Source: Antarctobacter albus (lineage in GTDB: Bacteria > Pseudomonadota > Alphaproteobacteria > Rhodobacterales > Rhodobacteraceae). Taken from it: a DNA stretch of 64,000 bases. Below are positions 18,908 to 26,260 of this stretch, piece after piece (the first letter of the stretch is position 1; each line of letters begins with the position of its first letter). A program made the translations under genes and the position numbers. Below the pieces are notes generated by a model, which was not told the DNA's origin, did no database searches, and worked only from the letters and a program-made list of their open reading frames with translations. The stretch is from assembly GCF_900101505.1 (NCBI RefSeq), contig NZ_FMZI01000021.1, forward strand, positions 1 through 64,000, read 5' to 3'.

Positions 18908-18984
18908 TGGCGACACAGGTGGGATTTGAACCCACGCCGAACGGAAGAAGATCCGCTGCTCTGACCTGGCTGAGCTACAGTGTC
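18908..18984 (-). tRNA. tRNA-like gene with short anticodon loop (possible pseudo-tRNA)
   Basis: The reverse strand gives acceptor GACACTG/CTGTGTC (again a 6-67 T-T mismatch), D-arm GCTC/GAGC, T-arm GTGGG-TTCAAAT-CCCAC and an encoded GCCA. The anticodon stem GCGGA/TCCGT leaves a six-base loop TCTTCT, one short of normal, so the anticodon (TCT Arg or TTC Glu) is ambiguous. It is either a degenerate gene or a non-canonical tRNA, in tandem with the Lys-like gene. Confidence 0.5.
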
Positions 18985-19257
18985 CGTTCCAGACCACCCG
19001 TCCCCGCCCTGGCATACAGTCTCGGCAGCGCCGCCTGCACCGGGGGAGAGATCACCTCCGCCCGCTAGGGTCAGTTCCGGAATGTCCGGAGGTGTTGAAT
19101 AGCCGCGCGGGGCCGAGTCGCTCTACAAAAGTTTTTCGGCCCGATTATCGCCGTGGCGTAAGCGCAACATTATTTCAAGGTTGCGCAACTTTTGAAAAGA
19201 CCGACGAGCAGAGATGCGCAAATCGACCGGCCAAAGCGGTTCGGAATTTGCAGGGAA
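18985..19257. other. Intergenic region with inverted repeats
   Basis: Upstream side of the tRNA pair and downstream side of the LuxR-type gene. An inverted repeat GCGCAAC-N11-GTTGCGC (19162-19186) followed on the + strand by AACTTTTG resembles a terminator, though no + strand gene precedes it. No coding sequence is supported. Confidence 0.4.
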
Positions 19258-19788
19258 TCACGAGGCTGCGGCGGTCGAGGAAGGTTCGGGCGGGTCCGCT
19301 GCGATCAGGTCGTCGATGAAAAGGCTCAGCAGCTGTGGCCGCCCCGTGACCTGGGCCTTGCGGTAGATGGCATTGGTCTGCGCCTTGACCGTACCTTCGG
19401 AGGTCTTGCGCACCTCCGCGATCTCGGCGGTGGACAGGCCCTTGATCGCCATCAGCGCCACGTCGCGTTCGGCGGGCGTGAGGCTCCACTCGTCGAAATG
19501 TTCGTCCAGCACTTCCATGAAGGCGCCCCGTGCCAGACGCAGGCTGTCCTCGGCCTGGGCCCGGGCGCGCAGGCTGCGCGCCAGCAGGGTGGCGGTGACG
19601 CCAAGCCCCAAGATGAGCCCGATGGCGGCGCTGATCTGAATCAGTTCGTAGATCGCCCAGGGAATGGGGACGCTGCGCAGGCCAAGGCGTGTCGACAGGA
19701 TGTCGTTCAGAAAGAACCCGGCACAGCAGAGCTGGAAGGAAAACAGCATACCGATTCCGATGCGGGTCTTCACGCCAGAAGGCTCCAT
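19258..19788 (-). CDS. Membrane-anchored LuxR-type HTH regulator
   Basis: A 176-residue protein. Two hydrophobic helices (about residues 8-28 and 45-66) are followed by a short linker and a C-terminal LuxR/GerE helix-turn-helix: LTPAERDVALMAIKGLSTAEIAEV, then a recognition-helix region with TSEGTVKAQTNAIYRKA. The arrangement suggests a DNA-binding protein tethered to the inner membrane that responds directly to an envelope or membrane signal. The start at 19788 is tentative because no clear ribosome binding site is visible. It lies just downstream of the secreted PepSY-like gene on the same strand. Confidence 0.83.
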   Translation of the reverse strand: MEPSGVKTRIGIGMLFSFQLCCAGFFLNDILSTRLGLRSVPIPWAIYELIQISAAIGLILGLGVTATLLARSLRARAQAEDSLRLARGAFMEVLDEHFDEWSLTPAERDVALMAIKGLSTAEIAEVRKTSEGTVKAQTNAIYRKAQVTGRPQLLSLFIDDLIAADPPEPSSTAAAS

Positions 19789-19912
19789 TGGCGAGACGGC
19801 ATGACCGCAAGGATCATGCCGGATTGCAGGGTTGGGGATGGTTACGCGTCTCGGGACAAGAATGCACCCGCAGCGACCGGACAGGCAAGCCCGGGAGGTG
19901 GCGGGAAACCGC

Positions 19913-20446
19913 CTAGTTGAGGCCTGGCGCCCCGTCGCGGCCCGGAGGATCTGCCCCGGGCTTGTCGTCGGACCGTCCGGGGGGATCGCCCTTGTCGCCC
20001 TGGCCCGGAGGGCCGTCCTTGTCCGCCTGGCCCGGAGGGCCGTCCTTGTCCTGCTGTCCCGGGGCGCCTTCGTTGGGCGGGGCGGTATCGGGTTGGGCAT
20101 CGGGCGGAGCCGTGGTGCCCGCATCCGCCGCCTCTGGCGGCGTTGAACCGGCAGGCGGTGTACTGCCGCGCGCCAGCGGCGCACTGCCAGAGCGGGGCGT
20201 CTCGGAGGTGTAGAGATAGTCGCGCAGGATCGCCCCCGTCGAGGGGTTCAGCACCACCTCGCGCCGGCCATCGGGACCGAGCGCGATGATCTGGTCATAG
20301 CCCAGCCAGGTGCGGCGGACGCGGAAATTGGAAAAGCCCTGGTCGGTCAGGCTCTGTATCACGCGGTCGCGGTAGGACTGCGCCATCGCGGGAGGCGTGC
20401 AGAGCAGGCTGACGAACAGTCCGATGCAGATGAGGAATAGACGCAT
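19913..20446 (-). CDS. Secreted PepSY-like protein with Gly/Pro/Asp-rich repeat tail
   Basis: A 177-residue protein. A signal peptide ends at about PAMAQ (residues 19-23). A PepSY-like domain follows (about 24-80; YRDRVIQSLTDQGF, then strands ending at STGAILRDYLY). The remaining ~95 residues are disordered, with repeats of the type GPPGQADKD/GPPGQGDKG that recall collagen-like or spacer sequences. It is likely periplasmic or cell-surface. Function unknown. The DNA of the tail contains matching short tandem repeats, so its length may vary among strains. Confidence 0.8.
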   Translation of the reverse strand: MRLFLICIGLFVSLLCTPPAMAQSYRDRVIQSLTDQGFSNFRVRRTWLGYDQIIALGPDGRREVVLNPSTGAILRDYLYTSETPRSGSAPLARGSTPPAGSTPPEAADAGTTAPPDAQPDTAPPNEGAPGQQDKDGPPGQADKDGPPGQGDKGDPPGRSDDKPGADPPGRDGAPGLN

Positions 20447-20453
20447 GGCGCAG

Positions 20454-20660
20454 CTACACAGCCACGAACCAGGCACCCGTGCTTGTCTTGCGCGTCGTCT
20501 CCATGTCGCTGGTCTGGCGCGGGCGGCGGTGCTTGGTCATGAGCTTGAGCTTGGTTGTGGGCGTGACGAGGGTGGTCATCGTCATCATGAGGGTGGTTGT
20601 CGGGGTCATGGCCATGACAGTCTGGGTTCGTGTGATCCGGGTCTTCATCATGACATTCAT
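20454..20660 (-). CDS. Doubtful small Thr/Met-rich ORF
   Basis: A 68-codon frame with high third-position GC and a fair GGAG about 5-9 bases before the ATG. The product is low-complexity (many Thr, Met, Lys) with no domain. It would directly precede the PepSY-like gene start on the same strand. It may be spurious; comparison with relatives would be needed to accept it. Confidence 0.22.
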   Translation of the reverse strand: MNVMMKTRITRTQTVMAMTPTTTLMMTMTTLVTPTTKLKLMTKHRRPRQTSDMETTRKTSTGAWFVAV

Positions 20661-20932
20661 TCGCTCCGGGGTCATCCCCTGCGGGGAGACAGTGGAAAAT
20701 GTGTCGGCCACCTGCCGAGGCCTTACACCGATGACCGCGTTCCGTGAGTGTGCCTTGACCCGGTACGGGGAACCGGACGGGGGCGGTCGGGGACCGGTGT
20801 GGGACATCAGGCGACGGCAGGTGACCGACGAGTTTGACCGATCAAGTCGGCAACCTCGGACAATCTGCCCGCAGCGCACCGGGGGTGGAACTCAACAGGG
20901 GTTTATCAAACACCCCCTAAACCACATGCAGA

Positions 20933-20958
20933 CGCCCATAAACCGAAGTTTATGGGCG
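20933..20958 (-). terminator. Hairpin with C(UUCG)G loop downstream of trpB
   Basis: Eleven-base perfect arms (CGCCCATAAAC / GTTTATGGGCG) close a TTCG tetraloop on the reverse strand, the most stable RNA tetraloop, 52 bases past the trpB stop. A second, weaker GGGGT/ACCCC hairpin follows. There is no immediate T-run, so it may protect the mRNA 3' end as much as terminate. Confidence 0.55.
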
Positions 20959-21010
20959 CCAAGCCATTGATTCAAAAGGATGTGTCCGGAAGGGCCCCGA
21001 AAACGCCGGA

Positions 21011-22255
21011 TCAGCCCGCACTGCGCCCCTCGGTGCCGGACATGTCGACACCCAGATGCTTGGCGACGGTGAAGATGTCCTTGTCGCCCCGTCCGCACAT
21101 GTTCATGCAGATGATGTGATCGCGGGGCAGCTCGGGCGCGATCTTGGCGACATGGGCCAGGGCGTGGCAGGGTTCCAGCGCCGGGATGATGCCCTCGGTC
21201 TCGCAGCAGAGCTTGAAGGCTTCGAGCGCCTCCTTGTCGGTGATCGAGACATATTTCGCGCGGCCCACGTCATGCAGCCAGCTGTGTTCCGGGCCGATGC
21301 CGGGATAGTCGAGACCCGCCGAGATCGAGAAGCCTTCGAGGATCTGGCCGTCGTCGTCCTGCAGCAGGTAGGTGCGGTTGCCATGCAGCACGCCCGGGCG
21401 CCCACCGGTGAGAGAGGCGCAGTGCTCCATCTTCTCGTCGACACCCTTGCCGCCAGCCTCGACGCCGATGATGTTCACCTCCTTGTCGTCGAGGAAGGGG
21501 AAGAACAGGCCCATCGCGTTCGAGCCTCCGCCGATGGCGGCGATGATCGTGTCGGGGTTGCGGCCCTCGGCCTCGTGCATCTGTTCCTTGGCTTCCTTGC
21601 CGATGATCGACTGGAAGTCACGGACCATCGCCGGGTACGGGTGCGGGCCCGCGACGGTGCCGATGCAGTAGAAAGTATCGCGCACGTTGGTCACCCAGTC
21701 GCGCAGCGCGTCGTTCATCGCGTCCTTGAGCGTGCCGCGTCCGGAAGTGACGGGCACGACCTCGGCGCCCAGCAGTTTCATCCGGAAGACGTTGGGCTGC
21801 TGGCGCTCGACGTCGTGGGCGCCCATATAGACGACGCATTTCAGGCCGAACTTGGCGCAGACGGTCGCAGTGGCCACACCGTGCTGGCCGGCGCCGGTTT
21901 CGGCGATGATCCGGGTCTTGCCCATGCGGCGGGCCAGGATGATCTGGCCCAGGACGTTGTTGATCTTGTGCGCGCCGGTGTGGTTCAGCTCGTCGCGCTT
22001 CATGTAGACCTTGGCGCCGCCCAGGCGTTCGGTCAGCCGTTCCGCGAAATAGAGCGGGCTGGGCCGTCCGACGTAGTGCTTCCAGAGGAAGTCCATCTCG
22101 TCCCAGAAGCTCTGGTCGGTCTTGGCCTTTTCGTACTCGGCCTCGAGATCGAGGATCAGCGGCATCAGCGTCTCGGACACGAAGCGCCCGCCATAGATGC
22201 CGAAACGGCCCTTTTCATCGGGTCCGGTCATGAAGCTGTTCACGAGATCGTCCAT
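21011..22255 (-). CDS. trpB: Tryptophan synthase beta subunit
   Basis: A 414-residue PLP enzyme that condenses indole with serine. The PLP lysine is Lys97 in [10 protein letters not shown], and the phosphate-binding Gly-rich loop GGGSNAMG is present. The start [19 protein letters not shown] at 22255 has AGGAGGTG just upstream; the 50-residue upstream extension reads through palindromic repeats and is rejected. trpA is on the opposite strand about 13 kb away and trpF is not in the window. Confidence 0.97.
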   Translation of the reverse strand: MDDLVNSFMTGPDEKGRFGIYGGRFVSETLMPLILDLEAEYEKAKTDQSFWDEMDFLWKHYVGRPSPLYFAERLTERLGGAKVYMKRDELNHTGAHKINNVLGQIILARRMGKTRIIAETGAGQHGVATATVCAKFGLKCVVYMGAHDVERQQPNVFRMKLLGAEVVPVTSGRGTLKDAMNDALRDWVTNVRDTFYCIGTVAGPHPYPAMVRDFQSIIGKEAKEQMHEAEGRNPDTIIAAIGGGSNAMGLFFPFLDDKEVNIIGVEAGGKGVDEKMEHCASLTGGRPGVLHGNRTYLLQDDDGQILEGFSISAGLDYPGIGPEHSWLHDVGRAKYVSITDKEALEAFKLCCETEGIIPALEPCHALAHVAKIAPELPRDHIICMNMCGRGDKDIFTVAKHLGVDMSGTEGRSAG

Positions 22256-22347
22256 AACACCTCTCCTCTGTCTGGCCGCCTGAATAGGGCATTTGGGGCG
22301 GAAAAGGCCAGAGGCAAAAGCAGGTGGCGCGTGGCGGGGGGCCAGCG

Positions 22348-22443
22348 GCAAGGCGGTTCGAAGCGCCTTGGACAAGCGTGTTCGAACGCGCTTGGGCAAA
22401 GCCATTGGAATGGCGTTGTCAAAGGGCCTTCGAAGGCCCCTTC
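22348..22443. repeat. Four tandem 24-nt palindromic units upstream of trpB
   Basis: Four imperfect palindromes are centred at 22359.5, 22383.5, 22407.5 and 22431.5, exactly 24 bases apart. Each has CAA...TTG-like outer arms and a TTCGAA core (TTGGAA in the third). The last unit overlaps the stop of the small upstream gene and can act as its terminator on the reverse strand (GGGCC...GGCCC then TTT). In RNA the array would form four consecutive hairpins ahead of trpB. Confidence 0.8.
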
Positions 22444-22681
22444 AGCGCACGCGGCGGATCGGCTGTCCGTTGCAGAAAATGACGAAGTAGCGGTGGTTCT
22501 CCACCACCTGAAAGCCGCGCCGGGCCGCCGCCGAGACGAAGGCGTCGCGCCCCACCAGCCGTTCGACATCGCGGATCTTGCGCTTGACCACGCCGCCACG
22601 CATCGCCACTTGGGAGGCGAAGATCTGTGCCAGCCAGCGGTCGGGCGTGATGTGAGCGGGCAAAATGGCCATGAGTGCCAT
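22442..22681 (-). CDS. Small conserved-looking protein upstream of trpB
   Basis: A 79-residue basic protein (MALMAILPAHITPDRWLAQ...). The start may be 22681 or 22672 (MAILPAHITPDRW), the latter with a better-spaced GAG-type ribosome binding site. It contains ITPDRWLAQIFASQVAMRGG and ends with YFVIFCNGQPIRR. A short protein of this kind next to trpB is, as I recall, common in Rhodobacteraceae and sometimes mislabelled as a trpF product. It is far too short to be phosphoribosylanthranilate isomerase. Function unknown. Confidence 0.7.
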   Translation of the reverse strand: MALMAILPAHITPDRWLAQIFASQVAMRGGVVKRKIRDVERLVGRDAFVSAAARRGFQVVENHRYFVIFCNGQPIRRVR

Positions 22682-22707
22682 CTCACCGCATCGCGGTTAG
22701 CACCGCG

Positions 22708-24030
22708 TTAAGCTGCCAGCGTCGCCCGTTCCAGCGCCGGATAGCGCAGCGCAAGGGTGACCGCGCGGGTGACATAGGCAATCATCAGCGAGGCCCAGAG
22801 CCCATGCGCACCCCAGAGCGGGATCAGCACTGAAACGGCAATGAAATAGACCACCACGGACACCGCCATCATGTTGCGCATGTCGCGGGTGCGGGTCGCC
22901 CCGATGAAGATCCCGTCCAGCATCCAGGCCGGCAGGCCCAGCACCGGCGCCGCCACGATCCAGGGCAAAAAATTGCGCGCCATCTGCTGCACCTCCGGGT
23001 CCTTCGTCATCGCGTCGATGATCGTGCCCCCCAACAGGGCAAAGCCCAGCGCGAAGACCAGGTTGGACAGGAAGCCCCAGAGGCTGGTCAGCCGGACCGC
23101 CCGGCGCAGCCTGCCCAGCGCGCGTGCGCCAAAGGCCTGGCCCACCAGCGCCTCGGCGGCAAAGGCGAAGCCGTCCAGCGCATAGGCCATGATCTCGATG
23201 AAATGCAGCAGCACCTGGCTGGCGGCCAGGGTCACCACGCCGAACCCCGCGCTGTAGTAGAAGATGAAGGAGAGCATGATCGCTTCGAACAGCAGCGAGC
23301 GGATCAGGATATCGGTGTTCACGGCCGCCATGTGGCGCAGGCGTTCGCGGTCGAAGACCCGAGGCCAGTCGCGCCAGGCCGGGTTGGCGAAGGTGGACCG
23401 GCACAGCCAGAGACCCAGCACGAGCCCGCTCCAGTCGGCGACGAAGGTCGCCCAGGCCACCCCCTCGACCCCCAGGTCCATGCCGACGACGAAGAGCACG
23501 TTCAGCCCGACGTTCACCGTCACCAGCCAGAGTTGCAGCACCAGCATCGCACGGGTCCGCTCCTGCGCGCCGAGCCAGCCGTTGATGCCATAGATCGCGA
23601 TGGCGGCGGGTGCCGACAGGATGCGGATGTCCATGTAACCCTGCGCCAGCGCCTTGACCTCGTCCGTGGCGGGCGACAGGTCAAAACCGAAGGCCGCGAT
23701 CGGCCCGAAGAGCGGGATCAGCAACAGCCCCCCTGCCCCGCCGACCATCAGAGCCCGGGTCAGCAGGGCCGCGACCTCGGCCCGGTTGCCCACCCCCTGT
23801 GCCTGCGCGGTCATGCCCGCCGTTCCCATGCGCAAAAAGCCGAAGATCCAGAGAATGGCGGTGATCAACGCGGCGCCCACGGCGACGGCGGCGATGGGCG
23901 TGGCATCGGGGATCTGGCCGATGATGGCAGTGTCCGCGATGCCCTGAAGCGGTACGGTCATGTTGGAAATGACGATCGGCACGGCAATCGTCAGGACACG
24001 GGCATGGGTGATGGGCTGGGACGCGGTCAT
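22708..24030 (-). CDS. MATE-family efflux protein (DinF-like)
   Basis: A 440-residue protein with about twelve transmembrane helices in the MATE pattern, starting MTASQPITHARVLTIAVPIV. The DinF-branch segment (PLQGIADTAIIGQIPD) follows. The start at 24030 is preferred over 24093, which adds a non-homologous leader. It would export organic cations or other small molecules. It is the second MATE gene in the window and belongs to a different branch from the one at 4238. Confidence 0.9.
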   Translation of the reverse strand: MTASQPITHARVLTIAVPIVISNMTVPLQGIADTAIIGQIPDATPIAAVAVGAALITAILWIFGFLRMGTAGMTAQAQGVGNRAEVAALLTRALMVGGAGGLLLIPLFGPIAAFGFDLSPATDEVKALAQGYMDIRILSAPAAIAIYGINGWLGAQERTRAMLVLQLWLVTVNVGLNVLFVVGMDLGVEGVAWATFVADWSGLVLGLWLCRSTFANPAWRDWPRVFDRERLRHMAAVNTDILIRSLLFEAIMLSFIFYYSAGFGVVTLAASQVLLHFIEIMAYALDGFAFAAEALVGQAFGARALGRLRRAVRLTSLWGFLSNLVFALGFALLGGTIIDAMTKDPEVQQMARNFLPWIVAAPVLGLPAWMLDGIFIGATRTRDMRNMMAVSVVVYFIAVSVLIPLWGAHGLWASLMIAYVTRAVTLALRYPALERATLAA

Positions 24031-24140
24031 GGCTTGTCGGGGATCGGGGACTGGGAATTCCCCCGGGATATGGGCGCCCCGCGGAAACGGCAAGGGCGGG
24101 TCGCCCCTTTACGTTGGGTCAGCCGAGGCGCGCGGCCCGC

Positions 24141-24653
24141 TCAGCCGTCCTTGCGCGGCATCAGGAAATGCGCATTGGCCTGGGCAAAGGGTCGGTCGCG
24201 GTTGTCCTGCCAGGCCTCGGCCTGGACGCTGGCATAGCGTCGCCCGGAACGGGTGACGCGGGCGCGCCCATAGGCGTCGCGCGGCAGGCCCGAGCGCAGG
24301 TAGTCGACGGTAAAGTCGATGGTCTTGGGCAGGCGCGGCAGTGCCCCCCGGGTCATGCTGTCGGGGTCCAGCGCGCCGGATTCGATGTCCTGCCAGAGAT
24401 AGCTCCAGTTCAGGGTGACCATCGCGGTGATTTCCAGGAAGGCCGCCGTCACTCCGCCGTGGATCGCGGGCAGCATCGGGTTGCCGATCAGCTTGTCATC
24501 GAAGGGCAAGAGGGCCGTCAGCTCGTCCCCGCGCCGGTCGAAACGGACGTCGAGGTACTGCATGTAGGGCACGCCGGAGACCAGCGCCGACAGAGCCGCG
24601 TCACGGCGTTGCTTGATGACCTGGACGGGTTCGGGCGCGGGACGCTGCATCAT
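24141..24653 (-). CDS. PaaI/hotdog-fold acyl-CoA thioesterase
   Basis: A 170-residue hotdog protein with the family motif [17 protein letters not shown], in which HGG and the downstream acidic residue form the active site. It likely hydrolyses aryl- or acyl-CoA. It overlaps the previous thioesterase gene by 4 bases, so the two are translationally coupled. Such paired hotdog genes often form heteromers or act on different chain lengths; which applies here is unknown. Confidence 0.88.
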   Translation of the reverse strand: MMQRPAPEPVQVIKQRRDAALSALVSGVPYMQYLDVRFDRRGDELTALLPFDDKLIGNPMLPAIHGGVTAAFLEITAMVTLNWSYLWQDIESGALDPDSMTRGALPRLPKTIDFTVDYLRSGLPRDAYGRARVTRSGRRYASVQAEAWQDNRDRPFAQANAHFLMPRKDG

Positions 24654-25072
24654 TCGCTCTCCACGGTGAAGGTGCCGGTGGCGGTGGCGACCGGGCGGTC
24701 GGTGTCGTCGTCCATGGCGGTGGCGCGCACGAAGGCAACCGAGCGGGTGATATGGTGGCAGACCGCCCGCGCGGTGATCGCCTGGCCCGGCGTCGCGGGG
24801 CGCATGTAGTCGATGCGCAGGTCGATGGTGGCGGTGCCGGCAGGCGACTTCGGATGGCTCATCACCGCTGCCCCGCTGCAGGTATCCATCAGGGCCGAAA
24901 CGGCGCCGCCGTGGATCACGCCGGTTTCCGGATCGCCGATGAACCGCGCGTCATAGGGCATCCGGATCACCGCGATGCCGTCGCCAAGCTCGGCGATCTC
25001 CATGCCCAGCGCCTTGCAGTGCGGGATGGAATCGATGAACTGGCGGGCGATGTCGGCCTTGTCTGCACTCAT
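24650..25072 (-). CDS. PaaI-like hotdog thioesterase
   Basis: A 140-residue protein with the hotdog motif [20 protein letters not shown] and LRIDYMRPA. The start [12 protein letters not shown] at 25072 has AAGGAGA upstream. It is first in a two-gene unit with the thioesterase at 24141 and is divergent from a MerR-family regulator (137-bp gap). Probably removes CoA from acyl intermediates of the adjacent catabolic pathway. Confidence 0.88.
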   Translation of the reverse strand: MSADKADIARQFIDSIPHCKALGMEIAELGDGIAVIRMPYDARFIGDPETGVIHGGAVSALMDTCSGAAVMSHPKSPAGTATIDLRIDYMRPATPGQAITARAVCHHITRSVAFVRATAMDDDTDRPVATATGTFTVESE

Positions 25073-25209
25073 GCGGGATCTCCTTGGGGCCTTTATGGGC
25101 ACGGGATCGCGGCGCTGCAAGCGGGGCGTTCCGCCGGCTGGGGCGAGGCGGCTTGTCACCCCGGCGGGCTGGGCTTAGATTTCGCCCCAGGCGGATGGGG
25201 AGACAAGCG

Positions 25210-25587
25210 ATGGACGAGACGCGTCTGACCTTCAAGGAAATGTGCGCGAAGTTCGACGTGACGCCGCGGACCCTGCGGTACTACGAATACATCGAGCTGA
25301 TCTCGCCCCAGCGCGAGGGACGCGCACGCCATTACGGCGCGCGCGAGATCGCCCGCATGACCCTGATCCTGCGCGGTCGCCGGTTCGGATTCCAGCTCGA
25401 GGAAATCCGCCAGTGGCTAATGATCTACGAGGAAGAAGGCACCGAGGCCCAGATGCAGGCCTGGCTGGAGATGGCGGACCGGCAACTGAAACAGTTGGCC
25501 GAGGAACGCAGGCAGCTGGAAGAGGCGATGACCGAGCTAAAGGCCCTGCGCGACCAGACCGCCGACTCACTGGGGCACTCTGCCTGA
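25210..25587 (+). CDS. MerR-family transcriptional regulator (first copy)
   Basis: A 125-residue protein. The N-terminal winged HTH is TFKEMCAKFDVTPRTLRYYE, then a second helix segment (ARHYGAREIARMTLILRG), then a long coiled coil. No metal-binding Cys residues are present, so it is not a metal sensor; similar proteins (LiuR type) respond to acyl-CoA. GGGGAGA precedes the ATG. It is a close paralogue of the regulator at 25813 and the two flank a palindromic spacer. Confidence 0.9.
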   Translation: MDETRLTFKEMCAKFDVTPRTLRYYEYIELISPQREGRARHYGAREIARMTLILRGRRFGFQLEEIRQWLMIYEEEGTEAQMQAWLEMADRQLKQLAEERRQLEEAMTELKALRDQTADSLGHSA

Positions 25588-25812
25588 CGTGAGACGCCCC
25601 TGCGTCAAGCAGGGTCCGGAATTCCTTACCCCGGAAATTTTTACCACTTGGTATAAAATTGCGCGGATGGCGGCTTGACCTTGCCTTATCTTACGTCAAG
25701 CATAAAGTGACGCAGCGTATGAGTTACGTCACCCGGTTTTCCCATTGTATGAAGGCCCGGAAAGACGCACCTCGGTTGTCGTGACGGAACTGTGACGGTC
25801 GGAGACCCGAGG
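25588..25812. promoter_or_regulatory. Regulatory spacer between the two MerR genes
   Basis: AT-richer than its surroundings. It holds a near-palindrome at 25638-25657 (TACCA-CT-TGGTA core with extended T/A arms), a TTGACC at 25675, and two copies of TTACGTCA at 25691 and 25724, 33 bp apart. These are good candidates for operator sites controlling the second MerR gene and the acyl-CoA dehydrogenase operon behind it. Confidence 0.5.
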
Positions 25813-26223
25813 ATGCGAGACATGACAGACGAGCAACTTATGACGATCCGGGAGATGTGCGACGCCTTCGAAGTGACCCCGAGGACGCTGCGCTTTTACG
25901 AGCAGAAGGAGCTGCTCTTCCCGATCCGCGAAGGCCAGAAGCGGCTGTTCACCCGGCGCGACCGGGCACGGCTGAAACTGATCCTGCGCGGCAAGCGTTT
26001 CGGCTTCAGCCTCGAGGAAATCCGGCAACTGCTGGATCTCTACGATGTGGGCGACCAGCAGCGCACGCAGCTGGCGGCGGCCTATGACGTGGCCCAGGAC
26101 CGCCTGGCGGAGCTGATCCGGCAGCGTGACGAGCTGAACGCGGCGATCGGAGAGTTGCAGGACCAGATGAAATGGGGCGAGCGGATGCTGGCCTCGATGG
26201 ACCAAAAGCGCGCGGCCGAATAA
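25813..26223 (+). CDS. MerR-family transcriptional regulator (second copy)
   Basis: A 136-residue paralogue of the regulator at 25210, with [23 protein letters not shown] and second helix [16 protein letters not shown], then a coiled coil. Both share the LILRGxRFGFxLEEIRQ(W/L)L segment. The start at 25813 has GGAG eight bases upstream; 25822 is an alternative. It is followed 37 bases later by an acyl-CoA dehydrogenase and is probably its local regulator. Confidence 0.9.
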   Translation: MRDMTDEQLMTIREMCDAFEVTPRTLRFYEQKELLFPIREGQKRLFTRRDRARLKLILRGKRFGFSLEEIRQLLDLYDVGDQQRTQLAAAYDVAQDRLAELIRQRDELNAAIGELQDQMKWGERMLASMDQKRAAE

Positions 26224-26260
26224 GCGCGGCCGCGGGCAGGACTTTCAGGGAGAGAGAGAC

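Larger units (their letters stand above)
20447..21010. other. Long intergenic region between trpB and the PepSY-like gene
   Basis: It contains the trpB-proximal hairpins and a low-complexity patch (20480-20660) rich in CATGAC-like triplets. Open frames exist on both strands in this patch but give Met/Thr/Val-rich nonsense or a His/Asp-rich reading without a start. Apart from the doubtful 68-codon frame listed separately, no gene is supported. Confidence 0.5.

Noticed and set aside
20479-20970. 163-codon + frame near trpB
   Set aside because: Val/Arg/Met-rich low-complexity reading of a repeat patch that runs into the trpB hairpins.
22348-22443. CRISPR-like array before trpB
   Set aside because: The units are contiguous palindromes with no variable spacers.
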